From Psychrobacter sp. P11G3 (GTDB lineage Bacteria; Pseudomonadota; Gammaproteobacteria; Pseudomonadales; Moraxellaceae): a DNA stretch of 64,000 bases. Location: contig NZ_CM003596.1 of assembly GCF_001435845.1 (NCBI RefSeq), forward strand, positions 2,651,298-2,715,297, given 5' to 3'. Within the stretch, counting starts at the first letter, position 1. The number at the start of each line of letters is the position of its first letter. Below the pieces are notes generated by a model, which saw only the letters and a program-made list of their open reading frames with translations, did no database searches and was not told the origin of the DNA. This document shows positions 9,420 through 18,900 of this stretch, piece by piece. Position numbers and translations under genes: made by a program.

Positions 9420-9701
9420 CTAAACCAAGTCTTTGGTATGGCGCCATGTTTTTATCTTATTGACCAATGCCCAGATATCATCCTCTTCTGGACGATTTTG
9501 ATTGGTAAAGTAATCAAGCAAGTCTGGGTCTTCATGAGTCAGCATTTCTGCAAATGTTGCTTGTTCAGTAGCATCTGCTGTCAGATACAGCTCTTTGACG
9601 TAAGGATCAATATAAAAATCCAATTCTTTTAATCCGCGGCGAGCTTGATAAATAATACGGCGCTGCTCATTGGTTGGTTCTGGCTGAGTGGTACTAGTCA
9701 T
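9420..9701 (-). CDS. sdhE: FAD assembly factor SdhE
   Basis: Promotes covalent attachment of FAD to the flavoprotein subunit SdhA (and FrdA). The 93-residue protein has the family signature RGxxE as RGLKE (residues 22-26) within ARRGLKELD, and a second helix region with DPDLLDYF. Length is close to E. coli SdhE (88). It is the first gene of a two-gene unit with ygfX. The sdh operon itself is not in the window. Confidence 0.9.
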   Translation of the reverse strand: MTSTTQPEPTNEQRRIIYQARRGLKELDFYIDPYVKELYLTADATEQATFAEMLTHEDPDLLDYFTNQNRPEEDDIWALVNKIKTWRHTKDLV

Positions 9702-9827
9702 AAATTTACTCTTATTAATTGAGATGGTTTTATTGGTTTAAATAGTTTAGAAAAAAATATCAGGCATAGCGTATAGAACATTTATAGTCTTGAAATCTCA
9801 CTATGCATCTGGACATGTAGAATGAAA

Positions 9828-10721
9828 TTAACAACGATATGCTGACAGTTGACTCCATAAGGCCACTGCTTGCTGCATCATCGCCACATTATGCGTACGA
9901 ATGATACTTGCTCCTTGCTGTAAGGCAAGTAGTCCAGCAGCGGTTCCTGCCGAATCACGCTCTATCGCTTGCGTCGTATTTACTGCTGGAACATTGCTTC
10001 TGGTCAATATTTCTGCCAAGAAACGCTTGCGAGAAATGCCAAACATCATTGGCAGCCCTAATGTCTGCAAGCTACTCAGCTGGCTTAACAATGCGCAGTG
10101 ATGCTCATAGTTTTTGGCAAAACCAAAACCTGGATCGATAATGATATTGCTTTGTTTGACGCCGATGCTAACTACTTCGTTAATACGGTCAATCAGCTCT
10201 GTACGCACTTCATCGATCACATCGTCATACTGTGCCAGATTATTCATTGTCGTTGGCTCACCGCGCATATGCATTAGCATAACAGGTATATCAAGCTTAG
10301 CTGCCAGCTCTGCCGCACCAGTACGTTTCAGTGCTCGTACATCGTTCCAAATATCAGCGCCTTCATTAAATGCTGCCTGCATGACTTCATGGCTGCTAGT
10401 ATCAATCGATAACCAAATACTGTCACCACAGTGCTGACGAATGGCTCGAACCACCGGCACAACTCGTTGTATCTCCTCATCAGTTGCCACAGTTTGCGCA
10501 TTTGGACGAGTAGATTCACCACCGATATCGATAATAGTAGCGCCTTCACTTATCATCTGCTGACAATGAGCGACGGCCTTATCTACTGCATTAAACTGCC
10601 CACCGTCTGAAAACGAATCTGGCGTTACGTTCAAGATACCCATGACATGCGGCTGCGACAAATCTAAGGTTTTATCACGGCTAGATACTTGGTAGTTGGG
10701 TAAAGGTTGGAATAATGACAT
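9828..10721 (-). CDS. folP: Dihydropteroate synthase FolP
   Basis: Condenses 6-hydroxymethyl-dihydropterin pyrophosphate with p-aminobenzoate in folate synthesis; target of sulfonamides. Signatures seen are MGILNVTPDSFSDGG (about 27-41), IDIGGESTRPN (about 61-71), DPGFGFAKNYEHH and GISRKRF. The 297 residues are typical (E. coli 282). It lies downstream of ftsH on the same strand, the usual ftsH-folP order, but here the two are separated by the ftsH terminator and a 290-bp inverted-repeat element. folP may therefore depend on a promoter of its own, possibly within the element. Confidence 0.96.
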   Translation of the reverse strand: MSLFQPLPNYQVSSRDKTLDLSQPHVMGILNVTPDSFSDGGQFNAVDKAVAHCQQMISEGATIIDIGGESTRPNAQTVATDEEIQRVVPVVRAIRQHCGDSIWLSIDTSSHEVMQAAFNEGADIWNDVRALKRTGAAELAAKLDIPVMLMHMRGEPTTMNNLAQYDDVIDEVRTELIDRINEVVSIGVKQSNIIIDPGFGFAKNYEHHCALLSQLSSLQTLGLPMMFGISRKRFLAEILTRSNVPAVNTTQAIERDSAGTAAGLLALQQGASIIRTHNVAMMQQAVALWSQLSAYRC

Positions 10722-10760
10722 GAATAATCCATCGCAAGTAAAATTTATAATGCAGCTTTA

Positions 10761-11050
10761 GGGCGTATTGAACATTCGACCATGGCACTGACAGAGACTA
10801 TTTTTTAGACAGTTCGACGTTGAAAATAGTAAGTTTAGTCATTCTAAGCTTGTATTTTTAACAATGAAATGGCAAAAAAGAGTCCTGTCTCCTTCTGTTA
10901 ATATTAGAGCTGAGCCTAAAACTGCCCCCAGATCCATACAAGCAGTACGTTGCAAACCTAGTTAAGGCTGGAGCATTACCGTCGCTTTATCCCTTGTCTG
11001 AAACAGTTTTAGCGATTAGCAGTGCCTATTTGTGAATGTTCAACACGCCC
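10761..11050. mobile_element. MITE-like element with terminal inverted repeats and TA duplication
   Basis: The left end GGGCGTATTGAACATTC (10761-10777) and the right end GAATGTTCAACACGCCC (11034-11050) are inverted repeats matching at 16 of 17 positions. The sequence inside each end also shares GGCACTG (10784-10790; complement at 11020-11026) and ACAGTT/ACTGTT, so the inverted similarity extends inwards for about 45 bases. TA flanks both ends (10759-10760 and 11051-11052), as expected for a TA target duplication. No complete transposase frame is present in the 290 bp. A non-autonomous derivative of an IS630- or IS5-type element is the likely reading; the family is inference. Confidence 0.6.
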
Positions 11051-11126
11051 TATTTATTATTATCTACGCTTATGATACCAGTAAATCTTATGGGGTTCTA
11101 AATCCTTCATAAAATGATGACAATAA

Positions 11127-11154
11127 AAAAGCCCTTTATCATAAAGGGCTTTTT
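11127..11154 (-). terminator. Rho-independent terminator of ftsH
   Basis: A stem AAAAGCCCTTTAT/ATAAAGGGCTTTT with a minimal loop lies 23 bases beyond the ftsH stop, with a T tract on the minus strand. Confidence 0.85.
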
Positions 11155-11177
11155 ATAAAACACGAGTACGCTAGTAC

Positions 11178-13073
11178 TTACATCGCTGGTAGTGGTGGCG
11201 GTGTAGCACCAGTTGTTTTAACGTCATTTTTCGACAAGTTTACTTCGTTATGCTGGTAAACTCTAGGTGGACGTGGTTCTTCACCTGCTAAAATATCTTG
11301 CAGCTGATCACGATCAATAGTTTCCCAGTTCATAAGCGCATCAACCATCGCATGCATTTTGTCTTGGTTAGCTTCAATCAATTCACGAGCGATATCATAC
11401 TGCTCTTCTAGCATACGACGCACTTCTTCATCGACCTTCTGCTGAGTAGCTTCTGAAATCGTACGTCCACCACCACCAAAATAACCTTGTGAGTTGTCGT
11501 CATCTTCGTACACCATGATACCAAGTGCATCAGACATACCGTACTTCGTGACCATTGCACGTGCCATTTTGGTAGCACGTTCAAAGTCGTTCGAAGCGCC
11601 TGTCGACATTTGATTGATAAACACTTCTTCAGCAATACGACCACCGAACAAAATAGCAATGTCGCTCAGCATTTTCGACTTATACATACTAGTCTGATCA
11701 TGCTCAGGCAACTGCCAAGTGACACCAAGGGCAAAGCCACGCGGCATAATAGTAACCTTATGCACCGGATCTGTACCTGGTAATAGCTCAGCTACTAACG
11801 CATGACCCGCTTCGTGATATGCAGTTGCACGGCGTTCTTCTTCGCGGATTACCATGGATTTGCGTTCAGGACCCATATATAGCTTGTCCTTCGCATCTTC
11901 AAAGTCATTCATATCGACGCTGGTCTTGTTGCGACGTGCGGCAAATAATGCAGCTTCGTTTACAAGGTTAGCAAGCTGTGCACCACTGAACCCAGGCGTA
12001 CCACGAGCAAGAGAACTGGCATCTACACTGATTGTGTTCGGCAGTTTCTTCAAATGCACTTTTAAGATTTGCTCACGGCCTTTGATATCCGGCAAGCCTA
12101 CTTGTACCTGACGGTCAAAACGACCTGGACGCAGTAATGCTTTATCAAGCACGTCAGCACGGTTGGTTGCGGCAATAACAATAACGCCTTCATTACCTTC
12201 AAAACCATCCATCTCAACCAATAGTTGGTTCAATGTCTGCTCACGCTCGTCGTTACCGCCGCCCATACCGGAACCACGATGACGACCGACTGCATCAATC
12301 TCATCAATAAAGATGATACAAGGAGCGCTTTTCTTCGCCTGTTCGAACATATCACGGACACGTGATGCACCAACACCGACGAACATTTCAACAAAATCAG
12401 AACCTGAGATTGAGAAGAACGGCACTTTAGCTTCACCAGCAATAGCTCTCGCTAGCAAGGTTTTACCCGTACCTGGAGGACCTACCATCAAGATACCACG
12501 AGGAATCGTTGCACCCAGTTTGGTAAATTTGTCTGGATCACGTAAGAACTCAACCACTTCAACGACTTCTTCTTTGGCTTCTTCACAACCAGCCACATCT
12601 TCGAAGTTAACGTTGATTTGATCTTCGGTCAGCATCTTCGCTTTCGATTTACCAAAGCTCATTGGGCCGCCGCCTTTACCGCCAGCGCCGCCCTGCATGT
12701 TACGCATAAAGAATAAGAACAGACCAATAATCAATAGAATTGGGAAGCTGGCTATCAGTAGTTGCATCAATACACTTTGGCGCTTTGGTGCAGTTCCTTG
12801 AACTTCGACTTGGTTCTCACGTAGCATTGGCATGAGCTGGTCATCTGACACAGCTGGTCTAATGGTCTCAAAAGAGGAGCCATTTTTCTTTTCGCCGGTG
12901 ATCTGTTCGCCGTCGATCTCGACACTGGCTACTTGGTTTTCTGACACTGCGGTCACAAACTCAGAGTAGTTAAGGTTATCCGGCTCAGAGGATTGATCAA
13001 AGCCGCTAAACACCAGCACCAAAACGCCGATTACCACCAGCCACAATAAGGTATTTTTTACCATGTCGCTCAC
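11178..13073 (-). CDS. ftsH: ATP-dependent zinc metalloprotease FtsH
   Basis: Membrane-anchored AAA+ protease that degrades misassembled membrane proteins and regulators such as LpxC, which is also encoded in this window. Transmembrane helices lie near residues 8-24 and 104-123, flanking a periplasmic domain. The AAA module has Walker A GPPGTGKT (198-205) and Walker B IIFIDEID (253-260), with the SRH region [19 protein letters not shown]. The zinc site HEAGH is at 420-424. The 631-residue length is typical (E. coli 644). The first codon is GTG (MSDMVKN); a downstream ATG (13064) is an alternative, as with E. coli MSDMAKN. rlmE lies upstream, 401 bases away. Confidence 0.97.
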   Translation of the reverse strand: MSDMVKNTLLWLVVIGVLVLVFSGFDQSSEPDNLNYSEFVTAVSENQVASVEIDGEQITGEKKNGSSFETIRPAVSDDQLMPMLRENQVEVQGTAPKRQSVLMQLLIASFPILLIIGLFLFFMRNMQGGAGGKGGGPMSFGKSKAKMLTEDQINVNFEDVAGCEEAKEEVVEVVEFLRDPDKFTKLGATIPRGILMVGPPGTGKTLLARAIAGEAKVPFFSISGSDFVEMFVGVGASRVRDMFEQAKKSAPCIIFIDEIDAVGRHRGSGMGGGNDEREQTLNQLLVEMDGFEGNEGVIVIAATNRADVLDKALLRPGRFDRQVQVGLPDIKGREQILKVHLKKLPNTISVDASSLARGTPGFSGAQLANLVNEAALFAARRNKTSVDMNDFEDAKDKLYMGPERKSMVIREEERRATAYHEAGHALVAELLPGTDPVHKVTIMPRGFALGVTWQLPEHDQTSMYKSKMLSDIAILFGGRIAEEVFINQMSTGASNDFERATKMARAMVTKYGMSDALGIMVYEDDDNSQGYFGGGGRTISEATQQKVDEEVRRMLEEQYDIARELIEANQDKMHAMVDALMNWETIDRDQLQDILAGEEPRPPRVYQHNEVNLSKNDVKTTGATPPPLPAM

Positions 13074-13474
13074 TAGTTATTCCCATCCCTTACTTATTGG
13101 TGTGTTTATTAAACACGTGACGTCTATAAACGTATTGCTCATTTTTAACGAATATCCCGATAATAACAAGCTGCTAAATTAAACTTATATGATTTATAGA
13201 TAGCATAAAAATTGTTTTTATAAATAATCAGTATGAGATAAACATAGATATACGATCATTGAGCTTGTAAAACGCTTATTATCAGACGACTTTGCCTAAA
13301 ACGTATGCTGAAAACAAAGGTAATATACCATGATATGTGGTGCTAACCCGCATAATTCAAGCAGGTTTCACGATTATTCATTTAACAATTGACGCAGATT
13401 TTATATCGCGATAATAACACTTTATGGTGGTTTACCCTCACGCTTACAAGAGCAGCAACCTATTGATGTTAAAA
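13074..13474. other. Intergenic region between rlmE and ftsH
   Basis: About 400 AT-rich bases where many relatives have a short rlmE-ftsH spacer. I see no gene and no clear terminator. The ftsH promoter and its leader are presumably here. Confidence 0.5.
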
Positions 13475-14107
13475 CTATTTAATCGCTATCCAAAACATCT
13501 CTTTTGAGCGTGGTCGTGACGCACCTGGCTTTATACTACGAATCTTACTAAAATCCTGCTGCATCTGCTTGCGTAATTCTTGTGTACCCTCACCTTGAAA
13601 CACTTTCATAATAAGTGCGCCACCTTCTGGTAAGGTTGCAAGTGCGAAGTCTACAGCCAGCTCACATAAGTACATCATACGTGGCTGATCGATAGCACTG
13701 TTCCCAGCGGTATTGGGTGCCATGTCAGACAATACGACATCGACTTGTCTATCACCCACTTCTGCCATAATAGCGTCAAACACTTCAGCTTCACGAAAAT
13801 CACCCTGAATAAAGGTCACATCAGGCAAGGTATCCATCGCCAAAATATCAGAGGCAATCAAGATACCATCATCACCTACCAATCGACCAGCGACTTGTGA
13901 CCAGCTACCAGGTGCACTGCCTAAATCTACGACCGTCATGCCTTTTTTGATCAGATTGGTTTTTTCATTAATCTCTAACAACTTATAAGCGGCACGGGCA
14001 CGGTAGCCATCTTTTTGAGCTTTTTGTACATAATGATCGTCAATATGCTCTTTCATCCAAGCACTGCTGCTCTTTGATAGTTTTTTGTTTTCAATACGCG
14101 TGGCCAA
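13475..14107 (-). CDS. rlmE: 23S rRNA (uridine2552-2'-O)-methyltransferase RlmE
   Basis: Heat-shock methyltransferase (FtsJ/RrmJ) that modifies U2552 on the large ribosomal subunit. The SAM-binding motif DLGSAPGSW is at 61-69. The catalytic K-D-K-E tetrad is seen as K42, D128, K168 and E203, each four residues beyond the E. coli K38, D124, K164 and E199. Length 210 (E. coli 209). The start is a TTG codon with AGGAG about 10 bases upstream; the resulting MATRIENKKL lead-in is family-like. It is divergent from yhbY, a widely conserved arrangement, and precedes ftsH. Confidence 0.95.
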   Translation of the reverse strand: MATRIENKKLSKSSSAWMKEHIDDHYVQKAQKDGYRARAAYKLLEINEKTNLIKKGMTVVDLGSAPGSWSQVAGRLVGDDGILIASDILAMDTLPDVTFIQGDFREAEVFDAIMAEVGDRQVDVVLSDMAPNTAGNSAIDQPRMMYLCELAVDFALATLPEGGALIMKVFQGEGTQELRKQMQQDFSKIRSIKPGASRPRSKEMFWIAIK

Positions 14108-14441
14108 AATACCTGCTCCTATTGCTTTACTAAATCTAGCTGCTTTAATTGCTCTATCACTTACAAACTGATATTAATCCGTTGCAGATTATTCTAAATA
14201 CAGTGTTAATCAGATTTCTTATTCATGGTTGGTTGCAAACTGACCAAATTCTATTGGTTAAATAACTGTTTTATAAGGCAGTAGCGTTTATAATGTACCA
14301 AACATTCAGTTTAACATTTTCGTCACGTAAAATCGTGCAAAATCCTGCTGATCTCATGCAAGATGGTCACAGATTATCTATAATGATCAATAACTGTTTT
14401 TGACAGTACCATTTTTATTTTTACCAACACTTAGGAATTCT
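14108..14441. other. Divergent rlmE/yhbY promoter region
   Basis: About 330 bases serving both genes. A TATAAT at 14379-14384 is a plausible -10 for yhbY, without a clear -35. No other feature is visible. Confidence 0.35.
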
Positions 14442-14753
14442 ATGCAACTCGATAACGCTACCATCAAACGTCTAAAAGGCATCGGTCACGAGCTAAAGCC
14501 TATCGTTATGATCGGCAACAAGGGTATTACCCCAACCATTACTGAAGAAATCGATCGCGCGCTAACAGATCATGAGCTTATCAAAGTGAAATTGCCTGCT
14601 GGCACGAAAGAAGAGCGTGACATCGTTGGCGCTGAACTTGCTAAAGCGGCTAATGCGTCTTTGGTTCATTCTATTGGTCGTATGGCATTATTACTACGCA
14701 AAAACCCAAATGCCAACCCAAAACTGTCTAACCTAGCACGTCACGCACAGTAA
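14442..14753 (+). CDS. yhbY: YhbY-family CRM-domain RNA-binding protein
   Basis: Small CRS1-YhbY (CRM) domain protein associated with pre-50S ribosomal subunits. Motifs are LKGIGHELKPIVMIGNKGIT (about residues 7-26), containing the GxxG-like GNKG loop, and LIKVKLPAGTKEERD, with a final basic tail. The 103-residue length matches E. coli YhbY (97). I chose the ATG preceded by TTAGGAATTC; the frame extends 14 codons upstream, but those residues are not family-like. The divergent pairing with rlmE supports a ribosome-assembly role. Confidence 0.93.
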   Translation: MQLDNATIKRLKGIGHELKPIVMIGNKGITPTITEEIDRALTDHELIKVKLPAGTKEERDIVGAELAKAANASLVHSIGRMALLLRKNPNANPKLSNLARHAQ

Positions 14754-14832
14754 TATGTCATGACCGACTGGAATTAAGTGACTGGGTTTTATGTTCACTT
14801 ATATCATAGCCAAACGATAATGAAATACAAAG

Positions 14833-14860
14833 GCCGCGACGCACCTTGCTCGCGGCTTTT
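14833..14860 (+). terminator. Rho-independent terminator of yhbY
   Basis: Stem GCCGCGA/TCGCGGC with a 10-base loop followed by four T. Confidence 0.8.
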
Positions 14861-14972
14861 ATGTTTTTCGATAGTCTCGGTTATATTTACCATATAGTAT
14901 TAGTGCCATTAATCAGTATACTTTCTCTTGTCACTATCACCTCTTTACTATTACCGTCGAGATGTACCCATA

Positions 14973-15731
14973 ATGAACCAATCTTTTAACCTCCGTCTAG
15001 CCACCGAGACGATAGCGAAAGACGCTCAGGAATTAGGTGTATCTATAGAAGAGCTAGAAAATATCTCTATCAAAGTAAGTGCAGAGATCATCCAGCAACC
15101 AGCTTTGCAACTGGTGCTGACCTATCAAGTGAGTCTGTCTAGCCAAATTCTAGCAAATCAACTCAATTGGTCAACATGGCAACAAACTCAAGTAAATTTC
15201 ACTGATTACCTATGGGAAGAAACGTGCCTTGAATGCTTTATTGCTGGCAGTGAGGTTAATGGTAGTAAGATTAATAATGAAGATGTCGTAGCACCTCACA
15301 AGATACCACTTCAGCAAGCAAACGCTTATATAGAGATTAATGCGAGTCCTGATGGCCGTTACGCTGTTTATCAGTTTGAGAACTATCGTAATCCTTCGAT
15401 ACTACCGCCAGTACCTTTGTACGAGACCGACGGAACCACATGCGCATCTATTAACTGGAATAAACATAATGATTTGGCAGCCACATCAATAGAAAGCCAT
15501 TTATCTAGAGCTCCAATGGTAGCGCAGACACCTGCTCATTATGAGCGTAGCTTTAGCCTACCTATAACGCAGCTACCGAATCAACAATACGCTATTGCAA
15601 ACATGAGGATCGAACAAATACATCCTTGTGTCATCTTATGGTTTGGCAAAACTGACTTATATTTTGCCTCGGGCCATGCCTCCCCTCCTGATTTTCACAA
15701 TCGCGACTATTGGCCAAATTTTGAGCTTTGA
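14973..15731 (+). CDS. DOMON-like domain protein
   Basis: Function not established. The pattern of an early beta-rich segment (LQLVLTYQVSL), LWEETCLECFI (about residues 75-85), AYIEINASPDGRYAVYQFENYR and a late CVILWFGKTDLYFASGHASPPDFH is that of bacterial DOMON-like proteins, which have a beta-sandwich fold related to carbohydrate- or heme-binding modules. No signal peptide is visible, so it is probably cytoplasmic. The frame opens 45 bases earlier at a TTG, but the ATG at MNQSFNLR is preferred. The gene stands alone between the yhbY terminator and a convergent CHAP gene. Family recognised from memory. Confidence 0.6.
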   Translation: MNQSFNLRLATETIAKDAQELGVSIEELENISIKVSAEIIQQPALQLVLTYQVSLSSQILANQLNWSTWQQTQVNFTDYLWEETCLECFIAGSEVNGSKINNEDVVAPHKIPLQQANAYIEINASPDGRYAVYQFENYRNPSILPPVPLYETDGTTCASINWNKHNDLAATSIESHLSRAPMVAQTPAHYERSFSLPITQLPNQQYAIANMRIEQIHPCVILWFGKTDLYFASGHASPPDFHNRDYWPNFEL

Positions 15732-15794
15732 TTTGTTTATATGAGCTTTACTCATTTAAATATAGCTATTCTTAGATATAATTATTTAAAGTAC

Positions 15795-15830
15795 AAAAAA
15801 AACCCAGTAATGTCATAAAGAGCATTACTG
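15795..15830 (-). terminator. Terminator of the CHAP-domain gene
   Basis: On the minus strand, stem CAGTAATG/CATTACTG with a 10-base loop runs into GG and seven T. Confidence 0.75.
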
Positions 15831-15866
15831 AGTTTGGAGAAAACTTTAATCTTATTTAACTGATGT

Positions 15867-16595
15867 TTATTTATCAGCCATCGCAAGGTAGATACCACGG
15901 TCTGATGCATCATCAACATACTGCGAGTCACGCCATGTCGTATAGCTGTAGTTACCGCTATATGGGCTAATGCTGTTTTGACGGAAATCAGATACCCAGT
16001 CATTGCCATCAAAGATCTGGATATGACCATGTGGACGGCTTGACGTGCGGTTATAGACAACGACATCACCAACTTGTGGTGCCATGTCGTTACTGATCTT
16101 GGTAAAGCCAGCTTGGGCTAGCGTGCCACGAGAGGCGTACTGATAGGCTGAAGGATTAGGCGTAAATTCATAACCTGCTGATTGTAATGCTTTACGTACA
16201 TAGCGAGCACAGTAACCAGAGCTTCTAGATAGTGCAACGCGAGAGGCATTTGCTGCTGCAATAGCAGGAGCAGAGTTGCGGTCAGGTACACGGCTTGCTT
16301 GCTGCTGACGTTGCTCGTAAGACAAACGACTGGTCAGTGAAGCTAGTTGGTATTCTTTTTGCTTAGCATGAGCGCTTAGGTTGTCAATTGCTTGACTGAT
16401 CTCATCGTTGCTATATACATGGGCACCACTGTTAGTGCTGTAGATGTTGCGACTAGAACCATAGTTCGCAGAAGTAGAAATATTTGTGATGGTATGACTC
16501 AAGGTATTATTTGGTTGAAAGGTTGTTTCGGCAGCACCACTCGTCTGTGCGATACCCATTCCCAATACTGACAAAATTAATAAAGCTTGTTTCAT
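15867..16595 (-). CDS. Secreted CHAP-domain protein, probable peptidoglycan hydrolase
   Basis: Probably a periplasmic or exported amidase/endopeptidase acting on peptidoglycan. The chosen ATG gives a signal peptide (MKQALLILSVLGMGIAQTSGA, cleavage near AAE) and is preceded by AGGTAG; the open frame extends 27 codons further up without that logic. A helical, Gln/Ala-rich middle part (about 60-110) precedes the CHAP domain, which starts with the catalytic Cys in SGYCARYVRKAL. The likely catalytic His is in RPHGHIQIFDG, and QVGDVVVY precedes it. Length 242. Substrate bond is not deducible. Confidence 0.8.
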   Translation of the reverse strand: MKQALLILSVLGMGIAQTSGAAETTFQPNNTLSHTITNISTSANYGSSRNIYSTNSGAHVYSNDEISQAIDNLSAHAKQKEYQLASLTSRLSYEQRQQQASRVPDRNSAPAIAAANASRVALSRSSGYCARYVRKALQSAGYEFTPNPSAYQYASRGTLAQAGFTKISNDMAPQVGDVVVYNRTSSRPHGHIQIFDGNDWVSDFRQNSISPYSGNYSYTTWRDSQYVDDASDRGIYLAMADK

Positions 16596-16844
16596 AAATT
16601 TACTACCTATTGTTAATACAAGTCTGCTCGTCATCCGTAACGAAGCATCAATTAATTTAGAGGATATAATCATCAAATAGACGTGATAAAATCCCTATTA
16701 CAACGGTTCATTCTTTTCAAATAGTGACTAGTGCCAGTAGTACCTCCCACCTAGTCAACTATCTTATAAGCCATCTGCTATATATTGCTTTTAGCATGTC
16801 TGTTATGAGTATCGAGTTTGTCACCTATTAGATGAGTACTTACG

Positions 16845-17360
16845 ATGTCAAAAAAACAACCTAATCGGCTTGCCCAGCTTATAGATCATCAAGCATTTGC
16901 CGGTAGCGCGCTACCTCAAACCCTTGCTAACAACATGCGACTATATATAGAAGCAACCAACGAGATAAAAGCGCTATTGGTAGACTGTCTACCTGAAGAA
17001 ATACTCAATACCTGTTGGGTTGTAGGCTTAACACCTGAGCAGTTGATATTAAGTGTTAGCTCAATGACAGCAGCAAATCATATTCGCTATTTACATAGCT
17101 CGTATTTGCAAATACTAACAGAGCAGTCAATTACATTTAAACAACTCAAGCAAATTCGCGTCGTTGTGGCTAAAAGCTCTATCGATAATTATTCATCTAA
17201 ACAATCATCAGCATCATCACTGCACTTGCCAAATTCTCGTAAAGCCAATGAAAATCAGGCGCTTAGCCAGAACACAAAACGGACTATATCACAGGCCGCA
17301 GAGCATGTCACCACTGATGAAAATCTCAAAAAAGCTCTTTTGCGTTTGATTAATCATTAA
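16845..17360 (+). CDS. dciA: DciA-type (DUF721) replicative helicase loader
   Basis: DciA proteins interact with the replicative helicase DnaB and are thought to help load it in bacteria lacking DnaC/DnaI. The DUF721 part covers about residues 25-110: an N-terminal helical region, then CWVVGLTPEQLILSVSSMTA and ANHIRYLHSSYLQIL, a KH-like fold pattern. The C-terminal ~60 residues are Ser/Asn/Gln-rich and probably disordered. Its place next to lpxC mirrors the lpxC-DUF721-secA neighbourhood of pseudomonads, although here it converges on lpxC. Sequence similarity in this family is low, so the call leans on context. Confidence 0.75.
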   Translation: MSKKQPNRLAQLIDHQAFAGSALPQTLANNMRLYIEATNEIKALLVDCLPEEILNTCWVVGLTPEQLILSVSSMTAANHIRYLHSSYLQILTEQSITFKQLKQIRVVVAKSSIDNYSSKQSSASSLHLPNSRKANENQALSQNTKRTISQAAEHVTTDENLKKALLRLINH

Positions 17361-17444
17361 AAATACCGACCATTAAATGTAAAGTTATGTAAATAAGAGC
17401 AGGTGATGGCATTGATAAAGATGGATTTTTGTAATGCATTGAAC

Positions 17445-17497
17445 AAAAAAAATCCTTCGTTAGTTACATCCAGATTATGGATATAGCTAACGAAGGA
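17445..17497 (-). terminator. Probable terminator downstream of lpxC
   Basis: An 11-bp stem (TCCTTCGTTAG/CTAACGAAGGA) with a 23-base loop ends in eight T on the minus strand. It lies about 160 bases after the lpxC stop and also sits in the convergent gap with dciA. Confidence 0.7.
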
Positions 17498-17658
17498 CTT
17501 AAAAACCATCTACAGCTTTTGTATTATGTGCCTTAACGGAAAATTCATATATTTATATAGACTATATATTCAAAATAAAGCATATTATATAAATGTAATT
17601 ATGAGCCGTCTATGTAATATTGCGTAAATGTTTCGATACTTCCTGTATATTCCTGTAT

Positions 17659-18576
17659 TTATCCTTCAATAACCAAATCACTAAGTGGCAAATACTCGAT
17701 AGGACAGGTTACATTGTCATCAAAAGTTACAATTTCAAAGTTATCTTCGTCAGACAGTATTTCACGTACCAATAAATTATTTAGAGCATGACCAGACTTA
17801 TAGGCATTAAAACGACCTAAAATTGGGTAGCCAATCAGATGCAAATCTCCCAAAGCATCTAAAATTTTATGACGAACAAACTCATCGTTAAAACGTAAGC
17901 CTTCTGCATTAAGTATGTTGGCATCATCGATAACGATAGCGTTTTCCATACTGCCGCCAAGTGCTAAGTTATTTTGACGTAGTGCTTCTATATCACGTAA
18001 AAATCCAAAAGTACGCGCAGTACTTAATTGTTCGATAAAGTTCTGTGTAGAGAACTGCAACTGTGCATGCTGAAAGTTCTTATCAAACGCAGGATGATCA
18101 AAATCAATCTCAAAGTTTAATTCATACCCTTCATAAGGACGTAGCTCTGCCCATTTATCTTCTAGTTTTACTCGTACTGGGCGTATAATTTTAATAAATT
18201 TCTTGGCTGCTTCTTGCTCACAAAATCCTGCATCTAGTAAGAGCGCGACAAAAGGCGCAGCGCTACCATCCATAATTGGTATCTCTGAAGCAGAGACACG
18301 AACTAACAGATTGTCTACTCCTAGACCAGCAATGGCACTAAGCAGATGCTCAACCGTGCCCACTCGTGTACCACCAAACACTAAGTTCGATGACATCATC
18401 GTGTCTTGTACTAAAAACGCACTCGCTGGAATTGGTTGACTACCTTCTATATCAGAGCGCTCGAAAACAATACCAGTGTCAATCGGCTGTGGATGAAACT
18501 CCAAGTCAACAGGCTGACCACTATGTAGACCAGTACCCGTAACGGCTATTGCTGTTTTTATGGTTCTTTGGTTCAT
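17659..18576 (-). CDS. lpxC: UDP-3-O-acyl-N-acetylglucosamine deacetylase LpxC
   Basis: Zinc deacetylase catalysing the committed step of lipid A synthesis. Zinc ligands H77 (in VEHLLSAI), H236 and D240 (in RHKILDALGDL) and the general acid/base region E76 and H263 line up with E. coli H79, H238, D242 and H265. The 305 residues match the family. The ATG at MNQRTIKTAI, preceded by GAGAAG, is preferred to a 15-codon upstream extension. It follows ftsZ as in the E. coli dcw cluster, but a terminator and 324 bases intervene, suggesting a promoter of its own. FtsH, also in this window, degrades LpxC in E. coli. Confidence 0.97.
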   Translation of the reverse strand: MNQRTIKTAIAVTGTGLHSGQPVDLEFHPQPIDTGIVFERSDIEGSQPIPASAFLVQDTMMSSNLVFGGTRVGTVEHLLSAIAGLGVDNLLVRVSASEIPIMDGSAAPFVALLLDAGFCEQEAAKKFIKIIRPVRVKLEDKWAELRPYEGYELNFEIDFDHPAFDKNFQHAQLQFSTQNFIEQLSTARTFGFLRDIEALRQNNLALGGSMENAIVIDDANILNAEGLRFNDEFVRHKILDALGDLHLIGYPILGRFNAYKSGHALNNLLVREILSDEDNFEIVTFDDNVTCPIEYLPLSDLVIEG

Positions 18577-18844
18577 GGTTGTCTTCTCACATATTTTGTT
18601 ACAATTGACATAGTGTACCATTACCGACCCCTTATTCGCTATATATAAAAAGCGCTAATTTTCTTATCTCCTTGATTGATAACACTTATCGTCAATATCT
18701 TATTGCTGATTTTTACTTTATATGACCTACCTAATGCTATAAAACAACGAGGCTCACATAAGTTTCGACAGTCATATACATATAGATTACATAGAAGACT
18801 GTCATGGTTTTTCTTATAGAAAACGGTTCATCTTTCTTTAAACA
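18577..18844 (-). promoter_or_regulatory. lpxC upstream region
   Basis: Between the ftsZ terminator and lpxC. On the minus strand there is an AT-rich TTTTATATATAGCG stretch with a flanking AGCGC repeat and a later TACACT that could be -10 elements. No pair of boxes is convincing. Confidence 0.3.
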
Positions 18845-18876
18845 CAAAAAAGCCAACGTTAAAACGCTGGCTTTTT
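18845..18876 (-). terminator. Rho-independent terminator of ftsZ
   Basis: On the minus strand AGCCAGCGT pairs with ACGTTGGCT (one G-T pair), short loop, followed by six T. Confidence 0.85.
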
Positions 18877-18900
18877 CTTACTCACAGTAAATTAGAAGTA

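Noticed and set aside
8909..9701. CptA/CptB toxin-antitoxin pair
   Set aside because: SdhE is an established flavinylation factor; the pair is annotated as sdhE-ygfX instead.
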